Assembly: GCA_900552005.1 (NCBI GenBank)
Contig: URXU01000011.1
Span: forward strand, 1 to 34,485
Length of the DNA stretch: 34,485 bases
DNA from: an uncultured Phascolarctobacterium sp.
GTDB lineage: Bacteria > Bacillota > Negativicutes > Acidaminococcales > Acidaminococcaceae
Direction of reading: 5' to 3'
Shown: piece after piece, positions 1 through 8,058 of the stretch
Position numbering within the stretch: the first letter of the stretch is position 1
Layout: the number at the start of each line of letters is the position of its first letter
The notes under the pieces: generated by a model
The model's input: only the letters and a program-made list of their open reading frames with translations
Told to the model about the DNA's origin: nothing
Database searches by the model: none
Translations under genes and position numbers: made by a program

Positions 1-490
1 AGCCCTGCGGCAAGGGTTCATAGCCATGCTGATATTTAGGCTGGCCGGTGGCCGCCAAAGTCATCATGGTGCGGCCATGGAAAGAATGTACGGCAGTGAT
101 AATACGATACTTGCCGTCAGCTTTCAATTTACCGTATTTGCGCGCCAGTTTTAACGCGCCTTCATTGGCTTCAGCACCGCTGTTAGCCAAAAATACTCTG
201 TCAAAGCCGCTTACTTCGGCAATAATTTTCACAGCCTTGGCCTGGATTTCCGTATAGTAAAGATTGGAGCAATGCATAAGCTTGCCGGCCTGAGCAGCAA
301 TAGCATTTACCAGAGCGGGATGAGCATGACCCAAAGCATTTACGGCAATGCCTGCCAGAAAATCAATATATTCGTTGCCTTCGGTATCGTAAAGACGGCA
401 GCCCTTGCCATGATCCAATACCAGAGGATATCTGCCAAAAACCGGCAGATAATATTTTTCTGTTTCGTCTATAATTGTTTTAATATCCAT
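1..490 (-). CDS. argD: Acetylornithine aminotransferase, N-terminal part (runs off the window)
   Basis: PLP-dependent enzyme that transaminates N-acetylglutamate semialdehyde to N-acetylornithine in arginine synthesis. The frame is open from an ATG at 488-490 to the window edge, giving 163 codons that begin MDIKTIIDETEKYYLPVFGR. Visible class III aminotransferase signatures are GCRLYDTEGNEYIDFLAGIA, the NSGAEANEGALKLARK phosphate/cofactor region and HSFHGRT. The PLP lysine lies outside the window. An AAGGGG ribosome-binding site precedes the ATG. It lies 40 bp downstream of argB and is the fourth gene of argCJBD. The close relatives succinylornithine and GABA aminotransferase are less likely given the operon. 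Confidence 0.95.
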   Translation of the reverse strand, partial: MDIKTIIDETEKYYLPVFGRYPLVLDHGKGCRLYDTEGNEYIDFLAGIAVNALGHAHPALVNAIAAQAGKLMHCSNLYYTEIQAKAVKIIAEVSGFDRVFLANSGAEANEGALKLARKYGKLKADGKYRIITAVHSFHGRTMMTLAATGQPKYQHGYEPLPQG

Positions 491-530
491 TAGTTTAACA
501 GCCCCTTAACTTTAAAATAATATTCTATGA

Positions 531-1421
531 TTATAATTCTTTAACTACTTCGGTACCTACACCTTTATCACTGAAGATTTCCATCAAAATAGTATGTTCA
601 GCACGTCCATCAATGATGTGGGTCTTCTTTGCGCCGCCGGACAATGCGGTAATGCAGGCACGTACTTTAGGAATCATGCCGCCGTCAATATTGCCGCGGA
701 TAATCAGTTCCTGTGCCTTTTCAAAAGTCAGCGTAGAGATAAAGCTGTTTTCATCACGGTAATCAGAATAGATACCTTTAACATCGGTCAGCACCAGCAG
801 TTTTTCAGCTTTGAGAGCACCGGCAATTTCACCGGCAACACTGTCAGCATTAATATTATAGGTTTCGCCGGCAGAACCTACACCGGTAGGTGCAATAACG
901 GGAATAAAGCCGTTATCCAGCAATACCTGGATCAATTCAGTATTTACATGTTCAACATTGCCTACATAACCGATATCTACCAGATTAACTTCGCCGTTTT
1001 CATAAACATCGGCCAGATGTTTTTTAGCACGAATCAAATTAGCATCCTTACCATTTAAACCTACAGCCTTGCCGCCCAAAGTATTCAGACGGGAAACCAG
1101 ATCGGTGTTGATTTTGCCAACCAGAGCCATTTCGGCAATGCCTACGGATTCAGCATCAGTTACGCGCAGACCGCTGATAAATTCACTTTTTTTGCCGGCC
1201 TGCATCAGCATGGCAGTAATTTCCGGTCCGCCGCCATGTACCACAACCGGACGCATACCTGCGCATTGCAGGAAAACAACATCCTGCAGTACTTTATTTT
1301 TGATTTCATCGTTCAACATGGCATTGCCGCCGTATTTTACAACGATAGTCTTATCTTTAAAATCACGCAGATACGGCAGGGCTTCCATCAGAGTTTTTAC
1401 TTGTGCATCATTCATCAACAT
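531..1421 (-). CDS. argB: Acetylglutamate kinase
   Basis: Phosphorylates N-acetylglutamate with ATP, the second step of the acetylated arginine pathway, in the cytoplasm. The 296-residue length fits the amino-acid kinase family. Visible motifs are VVKYGGNAM (residues 27-35, phosphate loop), VVVHGGGPEI, and the C-terminal LVLTDVKGIY and GGMIPKVRA segments typical of ArgB. The ATG at 1419-1421 has an ideal AAGGAGG at 1431-1437, nine bases away; a second in-frame ATG at 1413-1415 is possible. The gene follows argJ by 60 bp and precedes argD by 40 bp. Because the operon also has argJ, the acetyl group is probably recycled. ArgB is often the arginine-inhibited step in such pathways, but no allosteric inference is possible from sequence alone. 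Confidence 0.97.
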   Translation of the reverse strand: MLMNDAQVKTLMEALPYLRDFKDKTIVVKYGGNAMLNDEIKNKVLQDVVFLQCAGMRPVVVHGGGPEITAMLMQAGKKSEFISGLRVTDAESVGIAEMALVGKINTDLVSRLNTLGGKAVGLNGKDANLIRAKKHLADVYENGEVNLVDIGYVGNVEHVNTELIQVLLDNGFIPVIAPTGVGSAGETYNINADSVAGEIAGALKAEKLLVLTDVKGIYSDYRDENSFISTLTFEKAQELIIRGNIDGGMIPKVRACITALSGGAKKTHIIDGRAEHTILMEIFSDKGVGTEVVKEL

Positions 1422-1481
1422 AATTTATTACCTCCTTAAAAGTAAAAATCATTAATATATTTTCGCATTATAATTATTCAA

Positions 1482-2687
1482 TCAGGTATGATATTCACCG
1501 TTAATCTTCACATATTCATAGCTGAAATCACAGGTCCAGACGGTTGCCTGAGCATCACCGGCAGCCAAATCAATAGTCATGGAAATATCATGTTCAGACA
1601 TAATCGGCGCCAGCTTTTCAGCAGGAACATTGCAGTTCATGCCGTTTTCCACCAGACGGATACCGCCGATAGCCAGATTTACCTTGTCTGCCTGCATCTG
1701 TGCCCCGCTGTAACCGGCAGCGCAGACAATGCGTCCCCAGTTGGGGTCTTCACCGAAAAACGCCGTTTTAACCAGCGGAGATTTAGCAATGGCCATAGCT
1801 GCTGTTTTGGCCTCATCCCAGCTTGCTGCGCCGGTGACATTGACTTCCAAAAATTTAGTTGCGCCTTCACCGTCACGGGCAATCATTTTTGCCAGATCAG
1901 TTGCGCAGGCCAGCAAAGCGTTAAAGAAATCCTGATAATCCGGATGTTCTTCTGAGAGAATTATTTCATTTTCAGCCAATCCATTCGCCAGCACAATCAT
2001 ACTATCATTAGTACTGGTATCGCCATCTACAACAACCATATTAAAAGATTTATCGGCAGCAGCTTTAACAGCGCGCTTCAAAACATCGGGAGCAACAGCG
2101 GCATCCGTGGTAATGAATGTCAGCATGGTTGCCATATTAGGATGAATCATGCCTGCACCTTTGGCAATGCCGGCAACAGTGACTTTTTTGCCGCCAATTG
2201 TTACTTCATAGGCTGCCTTCTTAATAAAGGTATCAGTAGTCTGAATTGCCATTGCGCAGCTTTCACCTTCATTTTCGTCCAAAGCATCAACAGCATCTTC
2301 AATACCCTGCTGCAATTTATCCATGGGCAAAAATTGACCGATAACACCTGTAGAGCAGACAAACACCTGATTTTCCTTAATGCCCAGCAAATCAGCAGCA
2401 CATTTTTGCATGGCCTGCGCATCCCGCAGACCCTGCTCGCCGGTGCAGGCGTTGGCGCAGCCGCTGTTAACCACAATAGCCTGAGCATACGGCTGCTCAT
2501 TAACCTTACGGCTTACCAGAACAGGAGCCGCGCACATCTTATTTTGGGTAAATACCGCGCCGCAGGCAGCGGGAACAGTACTGTAAATAACAGCAACATC
2601 ATGATTGCCGCTTGCTTTGATGCCGGCTTTCACACCTGCAGCAATAAAGCCCTGAGGTGCTGTTACCCAGCCATCTATCTTCTTCAT
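1482..2687 (-). CDS. argJ: Bifunctional glutamate N-acetyltransferase / ornithine acetyltransferase
   Basis: ArgJ transfers acetyl from N-acetylornithine to glutamate, and in bifunctional members also from acetyl-CoA, recycling the acetyl group. The protein has 401 residues. The autoprocessing site is clear: KGAGMIHPNMATML around residues 176-189, where the peptide bond before Thr187 in the ATML motif is cleaved to give alpha and beta chains with Thr as nucleophile. The SSTGVIG-like oxyanion region appears as CSTGVIGQ (111-118), and NWGRI is present near the C terminus. It starts 24 bp after argC. Monofunctional and bifunctional forms cannot be told apart by eye. No argA-like gene is in the window. 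Confidence 0.96.
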   Translation of the reverse strand: MKKIDGWVTAPQGFIAAGVKAGIKASGNHDVAVIYSTVPAACGAVFTQNKMCAAPVLVSRKVNEQPYAQAIVVNSGCANACTGEQGLRDAQAMQKCAADLLGIKENQVFVCSTGVIGQFLPMDKLQQGIEDAVDALDENEGESCAMAIQTTDTFIKKAAYEVTIGGKKVTVAGIAKGAGMIHPNMATMLTFITTDAAVAPDVLKRAVKAAADKSFNMVVVDGDTSTNDSMIVLANGLAENEIILSEEHPDYQDFFNALLACATDLAKMIARDGEGATKFLEVNVTGAASWDEAKTAAMAIAKSPLVKTAFFGEDPNWGRIVCAAGYSGAQMQADKVNLAIGGIRLVENGMNCNVPAEKLAPIMSEHDISMTIDLAAGDAQATVWTCDFSYEYVKINGEYHT

Positions 2688-2711
2688 AAAAACTCAACCT
2701 CTTTCCGTAAA

Positions 2712-3746
2712 TCAGGGATATACCGGCAATTGACGCAGACCGGCCGTTTCTTCAATGCCAAACATTACATTCATATTTTGAATGGCCTGTCCAGCTGCAC
2801 CCTTTACCAGATTATCCAGACAGCTCATAACAATTACATGCCCGGTACGGCGGTCCGTCTGCCAGCCAAGATCAACATAATTGGACGCCCTGATATTCTT
2901 AATTTCCGGGCAAACGCCCTGTCCGCGCAGGCGAATAAAAAACTCATCGCCATACATGGCTTCAAATGCTTCCGCTACCTGAGCATCACTGACGCCTGCT
3001 TTTAAACGCGCATAGCAGGTAGCCAATATGCCGCGGTCAACAGGCAATAAATGCGGTGTAAACTGAATTACAACATCTTTGCCGGCAAATTCACTGTATA
3101 TCTGCTCAATTTCCGGTGTATGTCTATGCGTTGCCACACCATAAGCATGAAAATTCTCATTGACACTGCAGTACATACTGCCCTGCTTCAAGCTTCTGCC
3201 GGCGCCGGTAGTACCTGATTTAGCATCTACAATAATACCGTCTGTTTCAATTAGACCGGCTTTCAGAAGCGGAACCAAAGCCAGAATACTGCAAGTAGTG
3301 TAGCAGCCTGGATTAGCCAAAAGCTGCGCATGCTTTACCTTTTCACGATACAGCTCAGTTAAACCATAAACAGCCTGAGCCTCTGGATCCTCATGTTTAA
3401 CTTTATACCACTGTTCAAAAACACGATAATCCTTAAAACGGTAATCACCGCCTAAATCGATAATCTTAGTTTTATATCCACGCAGACGTTTACCGATCTT
3501 CATTGCATGTCCATGCGGTAAAGCAATAAAGATAACATCACTGGCGGACGCAATATCTTCAATATTCTGCATTGAAGACAGGCTTTGATCAATTCGTCCT
3601 GCCAGATGCGGATACATCTGAGAAATTACTTCTCCCGTACTGCTTTCAGATGTAATGGCAACAATTTCAGCCTCAGGATGCCCATCCAGCAGTCTGAGCA
3701 GCTCCACACCGGCGTAACCTGTTGCACCAATAACGCTTGCTTTCAT
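2712..3746 (-). CDS. argC: N-acetyl-gamma-glutamyl-phosphate reductase
   Basis: NADPH-dependent reduction of N-acetylglutamyl phosphate to the semialdehyde. The protein has 344 residues. The N-terminal Rossmann motif is VIGATGYAGVELLRLL (residues 5-20). The catalytic cysteine is Cys148 in LANPGCYTT, and the HRHTPEIEQ segment supplies the conserved histidine. DAKSGTTGAGR is the usual loop. This is the first gene of the operon. A GGAGG-type site (plus-strand cctcc at 3752-3756) precedes the ATG. Transcription probably starts at the promoter at 3768-3798, which is overlaid by a perfect inverted repeat. Confidence 0.97.
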   Translation of the reverse strand: MKASVIGATGYAGVELLRLLDGHPEAEIVAITSESSTGEVISQMYPHLAGRIDQSLSSMQNIEDIASASDVIFIALPHGHAMKIGKRLRGYKTKIIDLGGDYRFKDYRVFEQWYKVKHEDPEAQAVYGLTELYREKVKHAQLLANPGCYTTCSILALVPLLKAGLIETDGIIVDAKSGTTGAGRSLKQGSMYCSVNENFHAYGVATHRHTPEIEQIYSEFAGKDVVIQFTPHLLPVDRGILATCYARLKAGVSDAQVAEAFEAMYGDEFFIRLRGQGVCPEIKNIRASNYVDLGWQTDRRTGHVIVMSCLDNLVKGAAGQAIQNMNVMFGIEETAGLRQLPVYP

Positions 3747-3767
3747 ATATGCCTCCTTTATTTTTGT

Positions 3768-3798
3768 AATTATACACCTTTTGTGTATAATTTTACAA
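3768..3798 (-). promoter_or_regulatory. argC promoter with overlapping palindromic operator
   Basis: On the minus strand, TTGTAA (3793-3798) and TATAAT (3769-3774) are separated by 18 bp. A perfect 10-bp inverted repeat (AATTATACAC at 3768-3777 and its complement at 3783-3792, five bases between) covers the -10 box and most of the spacer. A protein bound there would block RNA polymerase, as ArgR/AhrC does at ARG boxes. The half-sites are TGTATAATT-like rather than the classic TGAATAAT-like box, so assignment to ArgR is inference from position and neighbouring genes. Confidence 0.6.
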
Positions 3799-3810
3799 GG
3801 GTTTTCTGCA

Positions 3811-3826
3811 TTTTTATCGATAAAAA
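3811..3826. promoter_or_regulatory. 16-bp perfect palindrome TTTTTATCGATAAAAA
   Basis: Perfect self-complementary sequence between the divergent argC and glycosyltransferase promoters, 12 bp upstream of the argC -35 box. Its core TTATCGATAA recurs at 32848-32857, upstream of the adhesin promoter. It could be a binding site for a dimeric regulator. Chance occurrence in AT-rich DNA is the alternative. Confidence 0.3.
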
Positions 3827-3917
3827 CACTAACCCATTATATATTTTATATTGTACTACTTTTCTCACTATTTTCCAAAATTTTTCTTCATCACATATAT
3901 TTGCCGATTTTTTTGCC

Positions 3918-3946
3918 TTGTCCGGTATTTCTTGTTAAAATAAACT
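3918..3946 (+). promoter_or_regulatory. Promoter for the peptidoglycan glycosyltransferase
   Basis: TTGTCC (3918-3923), a 17-bp spacer and TAAACT (3941-3946) lie 25 bp before the ATG at 3972, in the only intergenic stretch upstream of this gene. The -10 match is moderate. Confidence 0.4.
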
Positions 3947-3971
3947 TAAGTATATATGTGAGGTTTAGCAT

Positions 3972-4784
3972 ATGTTGAAAACACTGATTCTTGTAATTAT
4001 CATCTTTGTGGGAATGTCATTTTATGACAGTAGTACCTCCCAAAAACAACCGCCGGCAACATCCAAACAAATTGAACAACAGGAAGAAAAGGCTGCCGCA
4101 TCATTATTTTTTGCGCTTCTGCCGCCACGGGAAACCTGGCCGTCGCCAATACAAAAATTTTATCTGGCATTTAATATGAACGAAGTTATTGATCCGATAC
4201 GTGAAAATCCTGACTGGATTTCACTGCCGGCTATTCCCAAAGACCTGCAGCAGGCAATTATCGCCATTGAAGATCATAATTTTTATGAACATGGAGCGCT
4301 GGCCCTGGAAGGCGTCCTGCGTGCAGCGCTGGTTAATATTTCAGCCGGAGAAATTGTACAGGGTGGCAGTACCTTAACGCAGCAGTTTGTCAAAAATGTT
4401 TTCCTGACTCATGAACAAAGCATGGAACGTAAAATAGAAGAAGCCGTTCTTTCATTGATGCTGGAAGATAAATACAGTAAAGATGAGATTTTAGAACTGT
4501 ATCTTAATACTACTTATTTTGGCGCGGGCGCCACCGGTCTTACACAAGCCGCAAAAATTTATTTTGGAAAATCTCCCCAGGCCCTGACACTGGCTGAATC
4601 TGCCGTTATTGCAGCTCTGCCTTACGCTCCGTCAGCCCTCAATCCACTGGAAAATCCTGCCGGCTGCAAAAAGCGTCAGCTGCTGGTCCTGCAGACCATG
4701 CAAAAATATGGTTTTATCGACCAGGAACGCGCAAAAGCTGCGGCTGCCGAACCTATCTATCTGACCAACGGAACAACAATGTAA
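3972..4784 (+). CDS. Stand-alone family 51 peptidoglycan glycosyltransferase (no transpeptidase domain)
   Basis: Polymerises lipid II into glycan strands at the outer face of the inner membrane. The 270 residues begin with a membrane anchor (residues 2-17, LKTLILVIIIFVGMSF), then a short Gln/Lys-rich linker. The GT51 domain follows from about residue 85: AIEDHNFYEHG holds catalytic Glu100, GGSTLTQQ (131-138) is motif 2, ERKIEEAVLSLMLE (152-165) is motif 3, and LTLAESAVIAALP is a late motif. The protein ends where a bifunctional PBP would continue into its transpeptidase domain, and a terminator follows directly. The gene is therefore MtgA-like rather than cut by frameshift, unless the truncation is ancient. 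It is divergent from the arg operon and has no obvious functional tie to it. Confidence 0.88.
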   Translation: MLKTLILVIIIFVGMSFYDSSTSQKQPPATSKQIEQQEEKAAASLFFALLPPRETWPSPIQKFYLAFNMNEVIDPIRENPDWISLPAIPKDLQQAIIAIEDHNFYEHGALALEGVLRAALVNISAGEIVQGGSTLTQQFVKNVFLTHEQSMERKIEEAVLSLMLEDKYSKDEILELYLNTTYFGAGATGLTQAAKIYFGKSPQALTLAESAVIAALPYAPSALNPLENPAGCKKRQLLVLQTMQKYGFIDQERAKAAAAEPIYLTNGTTM

Positions 4785-4819
4785 AAAAGTGCAGCAGTTA
4801 GTAAAACTGCTGCACTTTT
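4785..4819. terminator. Bidirectional terminator between the glycosyltransferase and pgi
   Basis: A 15-bp perfect stem (AAAAGTGCAGCAGTT at 4785-4799 and its complement at 4805-4819) encloses a five-base loop. A-tracts on one side and T-tracts on the other let it serve both convergent genes. It starts directly after one stop codon and touches the stop codon of the other. Confidence 0.9.
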
Positions 4820-6264
4820 CATTTAGCCAATTCACGTTTCATAATTTTTTTATAAGCTTCCACACCCGGCTGATCATACGCATCTACATCAGCCAATTCA
4901 CCCTCGTAGGCAATACTGAGCATTAAAAAATACAAGAGCTGACCAATATAAAATTCATTTAGAACTGGCAGTGAGTAAACGGCACTGAAGCGATGATCAC
5001 TGTCTAACGCTTCCCTATTAGCCTTTAAGGATACATCCAGCGCTTTTTTTAAAGACAGCCCGAAATATTTGGCAAAAGCATCAATATGCGGAAAAGGATT
5101 TTGCAGCTGCACATCGTAAACAAGATCATCCACATGCAAAAACTGAATTACTTTATTGCGCTTTCCATCCTGATGCTGCTGAGTCTGCGCATGCATATCC
5201 GTGCTGCCTACCGCTGCAATCGGCGTACGTCCATAGAAGACGGTCTTGCCTTCACGATTATACCTTTTTCCCAAAGACTCTGCCAATAGCTGAACATACC
5301 ATTCGCCTAAAGACTTTAGGCACATTCCATAACCCATAAAGACTTCCGTATCACAGCCATATTTCTCGGCGGCAATATATTTAAGAGAGGCATTTAACAA
5401 AGCCGGATTCTTACTGTAATCTTCACTCTGGCAGGACTCTTCCATTACTCTGGCACCACGCAGCAATTCTTCAATATTAATGCCAATAGCAGCCGCCGTT
5501 ACAAGTCCCGGATTATGCAGTACTGAAAATCTGCCGCCAATGCCTTCTTTGACGTCAAAAGTAGGCCAATTTCTTTCTTTGGCCAATATGTAAAGCGGCG
5601 AAGCAGCTTCGGGGTTCAAATCAGTCACTACCGCAACTTCCGTATTAAGAGCTGGATCTGCGCTGCATTCAGAATAAAAATAGCTGAAAGCCGTCAGTGT
5701 CTCCATCGTTGTCCCGGATTTAGAAATCGGTACCAACAGAACCGTACAACGCTCGCCTTTTAAATCCGCATGCATAGCAATATTGCGAACCTGTTTCATA
5801 AATTGCCGGCACTGCCGCGGGTCCATATTATTACCGGCAAAAAAAACATAGGGATAATTACTACGCTCATGCCGGCTAAGATTATTCCAGCCCTCACCGC
5901 AAAAAATATCAAACAGCACCTTATTGCCGAGATAGGAACCGCCTACCCCCAGAAAAACGACTACATCGACTTTAGCTTGAGCATGTTCAGCAAGCTTATG
6001 TAAAGCGGCCATGGAATCCTCATCGTTAGGATAGCCATCCTTAATATACGGCAGACGGGTAAAGTAAACCGGCTCCGGCCGGCCATCTTTGGACAAATGT
6101 CCCTTGGCATAGCCCGTTCTGCGTAAATCATTAACCGCCTGCGCAGCCCGGACAATCTTTTTATCATAAAAAGCCATATCTTCCTGACTAATGCGCTCCA
6201 TACCCATCATGGTCGTATAATCAAAAATAAAATTATTTGCCAGTCTTATCGTTTTATCAGTCAT
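4819..6264 (-). CDS. pgi: Glucose-6-phosphate isomerase
   Basis: Interconverts glucose-6-phosphate and fructose-6-phosphate in glycolysis/gluconeogenesis. At 481 residues it is shorter than the ~550-residue E. coli type and close to the compact Firmicute type. Visible motifs are VVVFLGVGGSYLGNK (sugar phosphate loop), PISKSGTTMETL (SIS phosphate-binding loop), EGIGGRFSVL, and AYDQPGVEAYKK near the C terminus holding the conserved Lys. A TATAAT -10 (plus 6298-6303) with TTGAGT 19 bp further upstream is the likely promoter. The 85-bp gap to the upstream MATE gene makes independent transcription plausible. Confidence 0.96.
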   Translation of the reverse strand: MTDKTIRLANNFIFDYTTMMGMERISQEDMAFYDKKIVRAAQAVNDLRRTGYAKGHLSKDGRPEPVYFTRLPYIKDGYPNDEDSMAALHKLAEHAQAKVDVVVFLGVGGSYLGNKVLFDIFCGEGWNNLSRHERSNYPYVFFAGNNMDPRQCRQFMKQVRNIAMHADLKGERCTVLLVPISKSGTTMETLTAFSYFYSECSADPALNTEVAVVTDLNPEAASPLYILAKERNWPTFDVKEGIGGRFSVLHNPGLVTAAAIGINIEELLRGARVMEESCQSEDYSKNPALLNASLKYIAAEKYGCDTEVFMGYGMCLKSLGEWYVQLLAESLGKRYNREGKTVFYGRTPIAAVGSTDMHAQTQQHQDGKRNKVIQFLHVDDLVYDVQLQNPFPHIDAFAKYFGLSLKKALDVSLKANREALDSDHRFSAVYSLPVLNEFYIGQLLYFLMLSIAYEGELADVDAYDQPGVEAYKKIMKRELAK

Positions 6265-6349
6265 TTCGTCACCATCATTTTCAGTATAATTAATTTAATT
6301 ATAACATATTGAAATGATAAAAACTCAAAATATTCACTTTCTTTAATTT

Positions 6350-7696
6350 CTATTCAGTAAGCTTGTTAGACCGCCAGCCACCGCTGCGCCACCTGTAAAT
6401 AAAAACCAAAGCTCGCAAACATTCGTCAAAACACATGGCCAGCCAAATGCCTATAAGCCCCCAGCCTAAATGGATGCCAAAGAAATAACCTCCTAAAGTA
6501 GCAACTGACCACATAGAAATCAATCCCGTAGTTACCGGCCACTTAATATCACCTGACGCCTGCAGAGACATTACCATAACCATGTTGACAGCTCTGCCCA
6601 TTTCCAAAAAAATCTCAATCAAAAAAATATGTCTGCCCAGAGCCAGCACTTCAGGATTATCCGTAAAAATACCATAAACCGCGTCACTATTCAGATAAAG
6701 CAAAAAAGTAATACCGCCGCTCAAACATACGGCAATTCGAATAGTGCGCCATACTCTGTCAGTAACTGTTTTAAAATCACCCTTCCCTATGAAATATCCT
6801 ACGATAATCTGTGTTGCCATAGCCAGCGCCTGGGAATATATGTAAGAAAAATTGGCGATAATGTAAGCATATACTTTTGTCGTAATAACTACAATCCCCA
6901 TTGTATTTACAAAACGCATAATTACCATCTGTGAAATCTGATAGGATAAAGATTCTCCACCTGATGGTAAGCCGAGATATAAAATTTTATACAGAGTCTG
7001 TTTGGGAAAAGGACGCAGATATTTCCAACTGATACGCACATCAATAAAACGTCTGAAAAAGTATATAATCAGCAATAACCCCAGTACCTTACTGGTATTC
7101 GTAGAAATAGTAACACCCAAAACACCCATGGAAGGAACTGGACCAAAACCATGAATCAAAAAACAATTGCCAACAATATTAATAAGATTCATAACTACTG
7201 AGGTAGCCATGGTTATTTTTAACAGCGAATAACCGCGAAAAAATGAAATAAAAGAAATATACAGCGCCTGAATAACAATAAATAAGCCAATATAGCTCAG
7301 GAACAAGGCCGCTTCGTGCCAAATATCCTGCGGAACCTCCAAAAGATGTAAAAAGAAATCATCAAAAATAAATAACACAAGACTTATTGCCAAGCCAATG
7401 CAAAAATTAGTAGCTAAGGCGACAGTACAAACCTCGGCCACCTTCTCTTTATTGCTCGCGCCGCGATATTGAGCAATCAAAATGGTTGCCGCCATACTTA
7501 TTACACTCAGAGCAATAATCACAATATTAATAATCAGATTGGCATTGCCTACTGCGGCCACCGAATGCTGAGAATACCTGCTCAGCATAAACTGGTCCAC
7601 ATTGCCTACCATCATCTGCAGCAAAATCTCAATGAAAATAGGCCAGGTCATCTTAAATACAGATAAATTACCCGCAGCCTTTTTTATCTCTGCCAT
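6350..7696 (-). CDS. MATE-family multidrug/cation exporter
   Basis: A 448-residue polytopic inner-membrane protein with about twelve hydrophobic segments in two related halves. MATE features are the N-terminal TWPIFIEILLQMMVGNVDQF segment, the MAATILIAQYRGA loop, and the equivalent MATQIIVGYFIGKGD segment in the second half. Family members exchange organic cations or drugs for Na+ or H+. The substrate cannot be predicted. A strong GAGGGGAGAGG ribosome-binding site precedes the ATG. No clean promoter is visible between it and the tRNA terminator at 7737-7768, so read-through from the tRNA operon is possible. Confidence 0.9.
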   Translation of the reverse strand: MAEIKKAAGNLSVFKMTWPIFIEILLQMMVGNVDQFMLSRYSQHSVAAVGNANLIINIVIIALSVISMAATILIAQYRGASNKEKVAEVCTVALATNFCIGLAISLVLFIFDDFFLHLLEVPQDIWHEAALFLSYIGLFIVIQALYISFISFFRGYSLLKITMATSVVMNLINIVGNCFLIHGFGPVPSMGVLGVTISTNTSKVLGLLLIIYFFRRFIDVRISWKYLRPFPKQTLYKILYLGLPSGGESLSYQISQMVIMRFVNTMGIVVITTKVYAYIIANFSYIYSQALAMATQIIVGYFIGKGDFKTVTDRVWRTIRIAVCLSGGITFLLYLNSDAVYGIFTDNPEVLALGRHIFLIEIFLEMGRAVNMVMVMSLQASGDIKWPVTTGLISMWSVATLGGYFFGIHLGWGLIGIWLAMCFDECLRALVFIYRWRSGGWRSNKLTE

Positions 7697-7736
7697 TTGC
7701 CTCTCCCCTCAAATTAATTTCTTTATGTTTACAGCA

Positions 7737-7768
7737 ATAAAAAACCCCAACGCATCACTGCATTGGGG
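7737..7768 (-). terminator. Rho-independent terminator of the tRNA-Gln/tRNA-Glu transcript
   Basis: On the minus strand CCCCAATGC pairs with GCGTTGGGG (one G-T pair) over 7745-7768, followed by a TTTTTT-ATT tract at 7736-7744. It sits about 50 bp after tRNA-Glu. Confidence 0.85.
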
Positions 7769-7817
7769 CTCAAAATCTTTTTGCATCTTTCTGATACAAA
7801 TAAGCAGATAGAACAAG

Positions 7818-7892
7818 TGGTAGCGCTAACGGGAATCGAACCCGTGATTTCGCCTTGAGAGGGCGACGTCTTAGCCGCTTGACCATAGCGCC
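7818..7892 (-). tRNA. tRNA-Glu (anticodon CTC)
   Basis: A 75-nt cloverleaf with encoded CCA (7818-7820). Acceptor arm GGCGCTA/TAGCGCT has a G-T first pair. The anticodon loop is CTCTCAA, flanked by TCGCC and GGCGA, and the T arm is ACGGG-TTCGATT-CCCGT. CTC reads GAG, so this is the minor Glu isoacceptor. Confidence 0.95.
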
Positions 7893-7904
7893 AGAAAAAT
7901 AAAA

Positions 7905-7978
7905 TGGCTCCGGGACTAGGACTCGAACCCAGACTAAATGATCCAGAGTCACTTGTGCTACCATTACACTATCCCGGA
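7905..7978 (-). tRNA. tRNA-Gln (anticodon CTG)
   Basis: A 74-nt cloverleaf with encoded CCA (7905-7907). Acceptor TCCGGGA/TCCCGGA is fully paired, and the anticodon loop is CTCTGGA. It is first in a two-tRNA transcript, 12 bp before tRNA-Glu. Confidence 0.95.
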
Positions 7979-8004
7979 GTATGCTGTTCCGTAGAACATG
8001 TGTA

Positions 8005-8033
8005 ATTATAGCGCAATTTTTTTAATTTGGCAA
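8005..8033 (-). promoter_or_regulatory. Strong sigma-A promoter of the tRNA pair
   Basis: TTGCCA (8028-8033), a 17-bp AT-rich spacer and a perfect TATAAT (8005-8010) lie 26 bp before tRNA-Gln, downstream of the suf/DUF2284 genes. Confidence 0.85.
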
Positions 8034-8058
8034 GTACTTTTTTTAAATTTACTGATTT

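Noticed and set aside
2142..3005. Plus-strand open frame of 287 codons
   Set aside because: Antisense across the argJ/argC junction with low-complexity, His/Asn/Cys-rich translation. It is a shadow of two well-supported genes.
3972..4784. Broken bifunctional penicillin-binding protein
   Set aside because: No transpeptidase remnants follow. The stop is directly followed by a well-formed terminator and the glycosyltransferase domain is complete.
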